A stretch of DNA of 64,000 nt from NCBI GenBank assembly GCA_017936005.1, contig JAGBGK010000077.1, positions 1 through 64,000 on the forward strand. Direction: 5' to 3'. The stretch is from Tidjanibacter sp. (GTDB taxonomy: Bacteria; Bacteroidota; Bacteroidia; Bacteroidales; Rikenellaceae). Shown here piece by piece: positions 33,701 to 41,052 of this stretch. The notes under the pieces were generated by a model that was not told the DNA's origin, searched no databases, and saw only the letters and a list, made by a program, of their open reading frames with translations. Within the stretch, counting starts at the first letter, position 1. Every line of letters starts with the position of its first letter. Made by a program: the position numbers and the translations under genes.

Positions 33701-35071
33701 GTTCTGACCAATAATGGCACCAGCCTTGTCACCATAGTCGTAAGTAGTACCATCCAACTGTTTAACCGAAACGGTGATGTCTACATTTACAGCGTGGCAG
33801 TTCTCCAACCTTGCATAGCCCTGACCAACGATACCACCTGCATAGTGATTAGCAACAAGTTTCACGTTCTCAACGGTAAGGTTCTTGATGGTTGCGCGAG
33901 CATTACCGAAAAGACCTGCGTGACTCTCACGGTTAACCTGGAAGTTCGAAACCTTGTGGCCTTTGCCATCGAAAGTACCCTCGAAGAAAACGCCAGGGCC
34001 ACCGATGGGGGTCCACTCTGCGTATGCAGTAGCGCGAGTCAAAGACGAAAGGTCGATGTCTGTATCCAAGACAACAGTTTTGCCATTGAACGACTCACCT
34101 GCGTTTACTTTCTCTGCAAATGCCTTCAAAGCAGCAGCACTTTTGATGTGAATGGTATTGGTGTCGTCAACATCCAAACCCAAGTTGTTGTCAACCCAAT
34201 CATTAACGATGGTATCGAAGTCGATGGTGGTCATCTCCATCTTCTCGGGAGTAACATCAGCAACGAAGTTGTATGCCTTGCCTTTCTCGATGTTATACTT
34301 GATACTGGAGGTCATCTCTTTGAGAGTGCTTACAAACTCATCACCCTTGTAGAGGTTAACATTGAATTTGATACCATAAGTGTAGTTTGCAGGGATGGTG
34401 AGAAGCTCATCGCCAACCTCCATTTCCAGAGTGGTTTTCTCTGTACCTACAGTCCAAGCACCCGACTCCAAGGTCAACTCACCAGTCTTAGGAACTTCCA
34501 TCTTGATAGCCTCAGCCTTAACGGTAAAGCCGGGAGCGATAGCGTTCTGAACAGCAAGGGTGTTGATGGTGAACATAACTTTTGCCAACTGGTGGTCGAA
34601 CTTCAACTCAACAGTTTTGGTCTGGCCAAGTGCGGGAGCATCAACGGTTGCAGTTGCATAGATGAGGTCCTCGGTACCGTTAGCGTTCTCGAAAGTTACA
34701 ACGCTAACCTTACCCTCTGCAGCAGTTGCCTCCCATTTGCGGTCTGCCTCTGCCAAGTTCGACGAGAGAGCCTGGAAGTTGTAGGTGAAACCGGGAACCC
34801 AGTACTGTGCGGGGCTATAAGTCCAGCCTGCACCCTCGTTCTTAACCTCTTTACCCTCGAATACGGTAGCAGTTACGGCATCCTCCTGCATCCAGCCCCA
34901 TACATTGAACTGGGTGAGGTCGGCTGTTTCAATCTCAGCACGAACGCTATTCTCGATGAATGCATCGGCAAACGCAATGGCGTTGTCGTTGTTCACCTCG
35001 ATAACCTCGTCGGTGTTCATACACGATACCATACCGATGGCAGCGAGTACAATGACGAAAAGTTTTTTCAT
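30773..35071 (-). CDS. Giant fimbrillin-beta-helix fusion lipoprotein (1432 aa)
   Basis: Largest gene of the window. Signal peptide MKKLFVIVLAAIGMVSC, Cys17, Arg44-Ala45, fimbrillin module with FDHQLAKVMFTI (near 158) and closing NDW (Trp292). The passenger is about 1130 residues. It begins with GLUG-like turns (GHKVSNFQVNRESHAGLFG, GGIVGQGYARLENC, GGIAGMAHNNNTVSGC), continues with beta-helix rungs (VDGCTFTATGDAV, VLVQNCTVNGKNG), and has a second GLUG-like block (GHIIKNLYQNGWDLGYQWG, GGIIGWSGAGNYTF). This mix is typical of large bacterial adhesins. Its first 128 bases are almost identical to those of the 1034-residue gene. It probably forms a tip or displayed subunit of the pilus. Confidence 0.83.
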   Translation of the reverse strand: MKKLFVIVLAAIGMVSCMNTDEVIEVNNDNAIAFADAFIENSVRAEIETADLTQFNVWGWMQEDAVTATVFEGKEVKNEGAGWTYSPAQYWVPGFTYNFQALSSNLAEADRKWEATAAEGKVSVVTFENANGTEDLIYATATVDAPALGQTKTVELKFDHQLAKVMFTINTLAVQNAIAPGFTVKAEAIKMEVPKTGELTLESGAWTVGTEKTTLEMEVGDELLTIPANYTYGIKFNVNLYKGDEFVSTLKEMTSSIKYNIEKGKAYNFVADVTPEKMEMTTIDFDTIVNDWVDNNLGLDVDDTNTIHIKSAAALKAFAEKVNAGESFNGKTVVLDTDIDLSSLTRATAYAEWTPIGGPGVFFEGTFDGKGHKVSNFQVNRESHAGLFGNARATIKNLTVENVKLVANHYAGGIVGQGYARLENCHAVNVDITVSVKQLDGTTYDYGDKAGAIIGQNCEGGLYVKNSTAKNVTIQGYRDLGGIAGMAHNNNTVSGCKVENITIIQDFTNGYPATTTTIGGIVGRQGSNVTLADNTEENVNVEAAVSTLAELQAALDNAKVGQNFIRFINDIEGVAVVIQKANTKIEINGADKKMTGAIKVHSNSQYYADAALTIKNLNFETATASVNFIEALENGSERYSSNITVDGCTFTATGDAVNTAVGVQIKSSKNAKVIGCTATNMHSLVQAQSCDESVLVQNCTVNGKNGVAFKQVKNAVVEGTTITAVEYGIRFDGNVDNYGITVKDNNVTASQPFIVRKMTGANNTIALEGTNTLTTDDIYQIVITNGSDDAAYVAPTGTYTLTGADDYVVYPTLTFDNYDEFLASISDDTWYDDTKTELAIEDVADFAAFVETANSGNDFEGKTLKLTGDIDLYFKDVTANADSDPVTFRPIGDTKYNGGKPFKGTFDGQGHIIKNLYQNGWDLGYQWGVYGSYGLFGSLEDATVKNVVIEGSESYIEGGDVSFIAGSATGDCVFENITINSGVAATYNNGCGGIIGWSGAGNYTFKNITIGENAVLGGLWGSFDSSIGGIVGQAEPGATYNFENVTINCRIDAYNDCTASYDYYNYRMCGMIIGRCEETTTIDGANYPDLSKYNMTFTNVVVNYGDWMNYHYCDPTPGLNGGRGMRVEPGYAYDGLPAGYDHSQCVDSHMNWLPFNQLIGGDQYAVKGLPAVEGVTVNYPESFYLEQGYKAEGNTYKIYSGQGFKTVATTVLNDGTKNVTIELANDIDLAGIEWPAVKTAAAFVLDGKDHTIKNLTTSAVEDHGFYSTAMFTSTRKATTIKNLVVENATVTGNGQGNSHGAVLVACNYADLQIEGVTVKNSTISNCDRTGGLVTYLYFTTATVKDCVVEGCTINSIGTAGAILGMNNGHDFEMKGCQVVNTTVSSSEGNNKAGIFIGTWQDAGTLTEDGNTHSGSKAINAGTETNNVIGRHA

Positions 35072-35143
35072 AGTTTTTGTGAAATAATTAGGTTTTTAGT
35101 TAATTTGTATTGTTTATATTCTCAAGCACTTACTATATATATA

Positions 35144-36160
35144 CTACATAAAGTCGTCCAAAACCACGTCCTTATACTCGCCCCAGCCGTTGACCGTGAC
35201 ATCAAAAGCTCCGGAGCCCTGGGTACCCTCCTCCTCCTCGACCTCGATGCCGTCGACAACAATCACGCCACCGTGCGGTTGCGCCTTGACCTGGTCGGTA
35301 ACGTCGAACTCGCGGGTAACCAAGCTACCATTGCGCAGAAGTACCTCCAAAGTCAGAATGTGTTTGTTGTCGCCATCACCACGCGAAGGATAGTTATAGT
35401 TCGGGTGGCCAGGGATACCAAACGAGTTAACCAGCGCCCTCGCGCCATACTCCGTAACCTCGCAGTCGTAGAGGATAGTGGCGCCGTCCTCCGAAGTCGC
35501 ACCGTTGTGCAGCAGTACCGAGCGTGCCATACCCGACAGTGCGCCCCTCGCAAGAGCTACCCATTGCAGACCCTCCTTGAACTCGTAGCGCACCTTATAG
35601 GTAAACACCAGAGGTTGCATCGTTACCTCAACGTCCAGAGGTTTCTCCTGTTTCTCCACATACAGGCCCTCATAGAAATTGGCATAGAGCATATCGGGAG
35701 GAGTCATCGTCTCCTCGTTGTTGCTCGACACAAACGTCGCACGGGTGCGGGTACGGGTCGTAGCACGGGTGGATGCCACCTTATCAACGTGCGAGAACAA
35801 GATATACTCCGTATTGTTATTATAGAACAGAACGTCGTTATAGCCCTCAAACAAGTTCACAATGCCACCGTCGGCTCCAATGTTGTGTTTATCCGAAACA
35901 CCCTCCAAGCTGTGGTTCACAACCCTGATACCCGTAGGTTTAGTGGGGCGCAGCGAATCGTAGGCCATATAGCCCGCAGGCCAGTTGCTCTTCCAGTCCG
36001 GACCGCCATAGTTCTCCTCCCAGTCCATACGGTAGTCCGCAATGACGTTGATGTGGAACTTATGAGAGTGGGCATTGTGGTCAACGCACAAGTCCTTATG
36101 CGCACACGACGACAGCACAACAACCATCACAAGGCTCAGTATCTTAATAATCCTTTTCAT
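35144..36160 (-). CDS. DUF5119-family lipoprotein, probable pilus anchor or tip partner
   Basis: 338 residues with a lipoprotein signal peptide ending VLSSC (Cys19). The rest fits DUF5119, a relative of the FimB/Mfa2 anchor group found beside fimbrillin genes: HSHKFHINVIADYRMDWEE, GGIVNLFEGYNDVLFYNNNTEYILF and MQPLVFTYKVRYEF. Residues 130-142 are an unusual Thr/Arg run (STRATTRTRTRAT), which would offer several Arg-cleavage sites. Its start overlaps the stop of the upstream outer-membrane protein gene as ATGA, so translation is coupled. Role as anchor is inferred from family and position. Confidence 0.8.
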   Translation of the reverse strand: MKRIIKILSLVMVVVLSSCAHKDLCVDHNAHSHKFHINVIADYRMDWEENYGGPDWKSNWPAGYMAYDSLRPTKPTGIRVVNHSLEGVSDKHNIGADGGIVNLFEGYNDVLFYNNNTEYILFSHVDKVASTRATTRTRTRATFVSSNNEETMTPPDMLYANFYEGLYVEKQEKPLDVEVTMQPLVFTYKVRYEFKEGLQWVALARGALSGMARSVLLHNGATSEDGATILYDCEVTEYGARALVNSFGIPGHPNYNYPSRGDGDNKHILTLEVLLRNGSLVTREFDVTDQVKAQPHGGVIVVDGIEVEEEEGTQGSGAFDVTVNGWGEYKDVVLDDFM

Positions 36161-39100
36161 CGATTACCTCCTTTCGCCTTATTATAGTTATCGCAGCCAA
36201 TCAACCACACCAACGACACCTCCAACTTGGTGGGACCCATATAGCGGCGGTTCTTGGTCGACTGCCATACGTAGCAGTCGTCAATGGGAAGATACTCGTA
36301 GAACTTACCCGTATTGTAGCCAAAGCCTACGGTGCAATCCAAATTCAAGCGGTAGCCCAGAGGGAACGAGTAGCCATACTCAACACCTCCACCGTAGTTC
36401 CAGAAGTCCGACTGGATACCCATACCGTCGCCCATCAGGAAATCGTAGGTGATCAACTGGCCATAAAGACCAACGTGGTGGCCGGTCAGAGGCTTCTCCT
36501 CGGCAGCCTTGCCAAACCAATAGCGAACGTTGAAATCGCCACCATAGGTCCTCCAACACCACAGCGCCTTGTGCGACTGCCACCAAGCATAGTGCCAATT
36601 CAAACCTGCACTGAAACCAGAACCAAGGTACAACTCGGCACCAACATTGGGTACCAAGGCCAAATCATACAGTGCGTTGGTTTTGAGAGCCATATAAACA
36701 GGCAACTTGCAACCCGTACGGCCGCTCTGGTTGATGATAACCTCGGTGGTCTTATCGAAGGCCTCAACACTCACAACACCCTGGCGAGCCTCCGAGTCGC
36801 GGTTGGTCGTCACCCTATATGAAATGTTCTCCTCCGTGGAGGTCAGGTCCTTAATCCACTCGTTCTCGCTGCTCACAACGGGAACAATCTTTTCGAGAGT
36901 GTTGGTGGTGAAAGCAAGCGTGTCGGCCACACTCTTATATTCATAGGTCCTCTCGCCAACAATATCCAGCCTGGGCTCGGCACCACTCTGGCTAACGACA
37001 ACCTCCTGGCTCTTGCCGTTGTAGTTCACCACAATCGCACCCTGGCGAGCCTCTGCCATATCGTTGGGCGCAACCTCATAGGTGATACTGTCCTCGCTTA
37101 CATTTACATTAGAAATCCACTCCGACGTGCTCTCCGCAGTAGGCTCGGTAGGCGTGGGAGTGTTGGTCTTATAGCCAACCTTACCGCTACCACCCTCGCA
37201 GCCAAACTGCTGCTCCAAAGTGTCAAGCACACACACCGGCTCGGCAGCCTCCTGGTTGATAACTACATTGTAGACATCACCGTAGCACTCAACATACATC
37301 TTGGTCGAACGAGCCTCGGCAATCTCGTTGGGAAGAACCTTAAAGTTGATGGAGTCCTTGGAGGAAACAACCTCCTCAACCCAGTCTGCCGTACAAGTTA
37401 CGCGGGGAACAACCTTATCGTCAACATTCTTCTGGAAAGCAACAACCCTGTCGCCACCCTCGCTACCCACATTGATGGGGCTCTCGGTGGTGATGGTCAG
37501 CTCCGAAGCATACCAAATCTCGGTGTAGGCTGCCGCATAACGGAGCTTGGGATAGATGTTGCGGTAGATATAGCGATAGGGAACGCCCTTGCGGAGTCGC
37601 TCCAACTTCACTTGTCGCTCATTGATAGCCTTACCATTACGAATAACCCTCTCGGGAGTGTTATAGAGCAAGTCCAAAACCTCCTCACGATTAGGCACCT
37701 TATCGTCAGCCTCAATGAGAGTAATCAACTCGGCCCAATCGATACCCATCGAACCAACAACATAGCCAATCTCTACATTGAAACGTTTGCCAATCCAACT
37801 TGCAATCGCACGAGCACGAGCCTTTGCCAAACGGTCGTTGATGGCCAAAGAACCCTCGGGCGACGCACTCGACGCAATTCGAACCTTACCCTTGCTATTG
37901 GCATCATCAACCACATAGGCTTTCAGCACCTCGGCAAGCTTTTTGAGTGTTTCGCCGTTGCCCATATAGGTCTGGTCGAGTTTCGAGGAGCCCTGACGGA
38001 AGTAAACCCTCACACTCTCGGTCCTATCCAACACCAATTGAGGAGTGGTGATTGCATCACTCGCTTGCACGGTTGCATTCTTATCGACCGCAGCCTGCTG
38101 GTTGATGGGCAAATCGAACACCTTACCTGCACACTCAACCTTCACTACCGCCATACGAGGCTCGGTGATTTTGTTGGACTGTACGGTGAAAGAGATTCGT
38201 TTGGGAGTTACGTTAATATCGCCAATCCACTCTGCGTCGCAACTTACAACAGGAGCAACAGCTTCGCCCAAGTTGGTCACAAATGACACAGCGGTCCTAC
38301 CACCGATGGCATCCACGGCAACAGGAACCCTATCCACAAACTCAACAACCGGCTCGGCAGCCTGCTGTTCTACACAAATGGTGCTCAGATTGTCGTAGTG
38401 ATTGAGTGTTATGGTTGCCTGGCGAGATTGTGCAATCGCATTAGGCTCCACGTTGAAGCTAATTTGGCCGCCATTGTCCACGATATTGCCAATCCACTCG
38501 GCATTTGCGGATATGGTGGGCACTGCTTTGTCGTTCTCCTCGCGCGCATAAGAAATTGCGCCCTGGCCACCCTGAGCAGCAAAGCTCACACTATCAGGGC
38601 TTGTAATTGTGAGGAGAGGAGCATACCAAATCTCCGTATGAGCAGCAGCATAGCGGAGCTGGGGGTAGAAATTGCGGTAGATGTAGGCATAGGGGGTGCC
38701 TTGCTGCAACCTTTGCAGTTGCACCTGTCGTTCGTTGATTGTCTTGCCATTACGCACTACCTTCTCCGGAACAGAGTGCAGAATGTTCAGCACATCCTCC
38801 TTGGCTGGCACCTTGTCGGAAGACTCCACCAAGCGTTCAAGTTCAGCCCAGTCAACACCCATAGAGTCGACAATGAAGCCGACCTCTACGCTATACTTTT
38901 TGCTCACCCAATCGGAAATGGATTTGGCCCTCGCCTGGATAAGACGATCATTGATGGCATTACTACCCTCGGGCGACACACTCGACGATACTCGCACTCG
39001 AGCTTTGCCCCTTGAGCCATCAAACACATAACCATCCAAGTAATCGCTCAACGTTTTCAAAGCGGCTTCATTCTGCATATAGCCAACTTCAAGCGTCGAG

Positions 39101-39207
39101 GATCCCTGACGGAAGTGTACCTTGACTGACTCCACCATTACAACCTCTTGCGCAAAAACCACAAGAGGAAACAGCAAAGTCAACAATATGTTTAACAGTC
39201 TTTTCAA
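36157..39207 (-). CDS. Outer-membrane protein with duplicated OmpA-like/BACON modules and DUF3575 barrel
   Basis: 1016 residues. Signal peptide (1-20, ending FAQ). OmpA-like domain 1 spans about residues 25-150 (VHFRQGSSTLE, SPEGSNAINDRLIQARAKSISDWV). Two BACON-type domains follow (about 205-375; each with an AEWI core and ending QQAA). OmpA-like domain 2 (about 395-520) repeats the first (VYFRQGSSKLD, SPEGSLAINDRLAKARARAIASWI). Three more BACON-type domains run from about 590 to 835. The C-terminal DUF3575 beta-barrel starts at PVYMALKTNALYDLALVPNVGAELYL. The whole N-terminal OmpA-linker-BACON unit has been duplicated. As first gene of the operon it probably provides the outer-membrane platform for the fimbrillin proteins. 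Confidence 0.83.
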   Translation of the reverse strand: MKRLLNILLTLLFPLVVFAQEVVMVESVKVHFRQGSSTLEVGYMQNEAALKTLSDYLDGYVFDGSRGKARVRVSSSVSPEGSNAINDRLIQARAKSISDWVSKKYSVEVGFIVDSMGVDWAELERLVESSDKVPAKEDVLNILHSVPEKVVRNGKTINERQVQLQRLQQGTPYAYIYRNFYPQLRYAAAHTEIWYAPLLTITSPDSVSFAAQGGQGAISYAREENDKAVPTISANAEWIGNIVDNGGQISFNVEPNAIAQSRQATITLNHYDNLSTICVEQQAAEPVVEFVDRVPVAVDAIGGRTAVSFVTNLGEAVAPVVSCDAEWIGDINVTPKRISFTVQSNKITEPRMAVVKVECAGKVFDLPINQQAAVDKNATVQASDAITTPQLVLDRTESVRVYFRQGSSKLDQTYMGNGETLKKLAEVLKAYVVDDANSKGKVRIASSASPEGSLAINDRLAKARARAIASWIGKRFNVEIGYVVGSMGIDWAELITLIEADDKVPNREEVLDLLYNTPERVIRNGKAINERQVKLERLRKGVPYRYIYRNIYPKLRYAAAYTEIWYASELTITTESPINVGSEGGDRVVAFQKNVDDKVVPRVTCTADWVEEVVSSKDSINFKVLPNEIAEARSTKMYVECYGDVYNVVINQEAAEPVCVLDTLEQQFGCEGGSGKVGYKTNTPTPTEPTAESTSEWISNVNVSEDSITYEVAPNDMAEARQGAIVVNYNGKSQEVVVSQSGAEPRLDIVGERTYEYKSVADTLAFTTNTLEKIVPVVSSENEWIKDLTSTEENISYRVTTNRDSEARQGVVSVEAFDKTTEVIINQSGRTGCKLPVYMALKTNALYDLALVPNVGAELYLGSGFSAGLNWHYAWWQSHKALWCWRTYGGDFNVRYWFGKAAEEKPLTGHHVGLYGQLITYDFLMGDGMGIQSDFWNYGGGVEYGYSFPLGYRLNLDCTVGFGYNTGKFYEYLPIDDCYVWQSTKNRRYMGPTKLEVSLVWLIGCDNYNKAKGGNR

Positions 39208-39369
39208 TTTATATCTTTTACCTTTTTACTCAATAAATTAGGTTGTTTCACAACCCTCTTTTGCATCTATTTGCTCTCTTTCGCTTTTGTATTAACCACC
39301 CACAACAGTGTTTAACCGACTACCTAAGTCCCACAAACGACGCCTATATCTAAATGCACATACCGCATA

Positions 39370-39399
39370 CAAATGTACCATTTTGTTTTCATCTTGCAA
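39370..39399 (-). promoter_or_regulatory. Promoter of the fimbrillin operon
   Basis: Minus-strand TTG (39397-39399), a 19-base spacer and TACATTTG (39370-39377). The transcript would begin near 39363, leaving a leader of about 155 bases. Confidence 0.6.
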
Positions 39400-39409
39400 G
39401 TTTTTCTCC

Positions 39410-39488
39410 TTTTTTTTTAACAACAATTACAAAAATACCCCCCCCCATTGGGGTGTTATTGCACATTGCAACCGGGAGTATTGCACAT
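39410..39488. promoter_or_regulatory. Homopolymer runs and direct repeats upstream of the fimbrillin promoter
   Basis: A run of nine T (39410-39418) lies just upstream of the -33 box and a run of nine C (39438-39446) about 80 bases upstream of the predicted start. Beyond them TATTGCACAT occurs twice (39457-39466 and 39479-39488), 22 bases apart centre to centre, which is two helical turns and typical of a tandem-bound regulator. The rest of the 598-base gap up to the tRNA (39489-39761) shows nothing I recognise. Confidence 0.5.
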
Positions 39489-39761
39489 AAAACCATTCAT
39501 TAGACTCAAACTGCGACACCAACCCTCCCAAACATTTTGGAGATTGGTCTATTTTAGGAATGGCAATCGGTAATCTCTGCCACCAAAATCAACGTGTTAA
39601 GCAAATGTTGTGCCAATTTATTGCCAGAGCAAAGCATCGTCTCCTCACGCGTGATATATTAATATATATTAAATAATAGGTATACATCCATACACCTTGC
39701 GTGTCGCCCCTTGTTCTGCCTGCGAGTGGCCCAACTTTGCATCACTCCACTCCTTATATGC

Positions 39762-39784
39762 AAAAACCTCTGCCGGAGCAGAGG
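39762..39784 (-). terminator. Terminator of tRNA-Ser(GGA)
   Basis: 7-bp stem CCTCTGC/GCAGAGG with a four-base loop. On the minus strand five T follow. It is 22 bases from the tRNA end. Confidence 0.75.
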
Positions 39785-39805
39785 CTTCAGACTGTACTTA
39801 CTTTG

Positions 39806-39893
39806 CGGAGAGAGGGGGATTCGAACCCCCGATACCCTTTTGAGGTATACGCACTTTCCAGGCGCGCTCCTTAAACCACTCGGACATCTCTCC
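39806..39893 (-). tRNA. tRNA-Ser (anticodon GGA)
   Basis: 88-nt class II tRNA on the minus strand. Acceptor GGAGAGA/TCTCTCC with discriminator G, anticodon loop CTGGAAA giving GGA, a long variable arm and T-arm GGTTCGAATCC. No CCA is encoded. Confidence 0.96.
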
Positions 39894-39989
39894 AATATTT
39901 CGCCCAGCACCAAACATCTTATTGCACAAAAGCGGGCGCAAGATAAGAATAATTTTTGGTTTTTACGCTTTTTGTGCAGTTTTATTTTT

Positions 39990-41012
39990 CTATTGTCCCA
40001 TCTCGCCACAAATTGATTTTTTCAGCAGGGTGGCGATACGTTTGGGGTTACTCTCGTGAGCCAAGATGTGCATCAGTTTTGCCGTGGCAGCCTCGGTGGT
40101 CATATCCCTACCGCTAATCACACCAATCTGTTGCAGCGCAACGCCCGTCTCATAAATATCCATATTCACCTCGCCATCCGAGCATTGGGTTACGTTCACC
40201 ACCGAGATACCACTCTCAATGGCCTCCCTCAATGCGCCAATGAACCACTCCTTCGTGGGTGCATTGCCCGCACCGTAGGTTTCCAGCACCACACCCCTTG
40301 CTCCGCTCGACAGCATCGCACGGAACACCCTCTCATTGAGTCCGGGAAATATCTTCACAATGGCCACATCCTCACACAGGGCCGTGTCAATTCCAAAGGC
40401 ACCCTCTCGTTTGGGACGGCGGATATGGTTGCGGTTATACTGAATACTCACACCCACCTCGGCCAGCGGAGGGTAGTTGTTCGACACAAAGGCACTCAAC
40501 TCCTCGGCACTCTGCTTGGTGGTGCGGTTGGCACGGAAGAGTCGGTTTTGGAAGTAGAGCGACACCTCCGGCACCTCGGCCCTACCCTTGGAGTCCTTGG
40601 CTGCGGCTATCTCTATGGCCGTGATGAGGTTTTCCCTACCATCGGTACGCAGTACACCGATGGGTATCTGGCTCCCCGTAAAGACCACCGGCTTCGTGAG
40701 ATTGTTGAGCATAAAACTGAGCGCACTCGAAGTGTAGGACATCGTGTCGGTGCCGTGCAACACCACAAAGCCGTCAAACCTATCGTAGTTCTCCCTGATT
40801 ATCTCGGCCAACCTCACCCACAACTCCGGTGAGGCGTTCGAGGAGTCTATCGGCTCGAAAGGCAACACCTCAATCTCCACATCCAGCCTACGCAGCGAGG
40901 GGAATTCCTCGTAGATGTGGTTGAAGTCAAAGGGCACGAGTGCGCCACTGTGGGGGTCGGTGTGCATACCAATAGTACCTCCGGTATAGATTAGCAATAC
41001 GGAACTTTTCAT
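39990..41012 (-). CDS. ansA: Type I L-asparaginase
   Basis: Hydrolyses asparagine to aspartate and ammonia in the cytoplasm. 340 residues with the two catalytic signatures: IYTGGTIGM at the start (first Thr) and VVLHGTDTMSYTSSALSF near residue 85 (second Thr and Asp). VVFTGSQIPIG and SDGEVNMDIYETG lie further on. The protein is of the cytosolic type I class, without a signal peptide. The ATG at 41012 was chosen because the longer frame to 41114 runs into the tatD coding region. It is the last gene of the dprA-tatD-ansA run. Confidence 0.95.
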   Translation of the reverse strand: MKSSVLLIYTGGTIGMHTDPHSGALVPFDFNHIYEEFPSLRRLDVEIEVLPFEPIDSSNASPELWVRLAEIIRENYDRFDGFVVLHGTDTMSYTSSALSFMLNNLTKPVVFTGSQIPIGVLRTDGRENLITAIEIAAAKDSKGRAEVPEVSLYFQNRLFRANRTTKQSAEELSAFVSNNYPPLAEVGVSIQYNRNHIRRPKREGAFGIDTALCEDVAIVKIFPGLNERVFRAMLSSGARGVVLETYGAGNAPTKEWFIGALREAIESGISVVNVTQCSDGEVNMDIYETGVALQQIGVISGRDMTTEAATAKLMHILAHESNPKRIATLLKKSICGEMGQ

Positions 41013-41052
41013 AGGGCTTATATCTGTTTTGTTTCCTTTCTCTCTCTTACTT

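Noticed and set aside
24051..35071. Enzymatic pectate-lyase or polysaccharide-lyase role for the giant beta-helix proteins
   Set aside because: No Lys/Arg plus acidic catalytic pattern of lyase families is visible, and the fused fimbrillin module points to display and not secretion of an enzyme.
33269..36187. A 972-codon plus-strand frame opposite the giant fimbrillin and DUF5119 genes, and similar long frames opposite other genes (22-1212, 27246-28925)
   Set aside because: They lie wholly antisense to well-supported genes, their proteins are unlike any family and they lack promoters. Long antisense frames arise from the codon usage of the real genes.
39208..39805. Invertible promoter for the fimbrillin operon
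   Set aside because: I looked for inverted repeats flanking the promoter, as in Bacteroides capsule loci, and found none of useful length. No serine or tyrosine recombinase gene is in the window.
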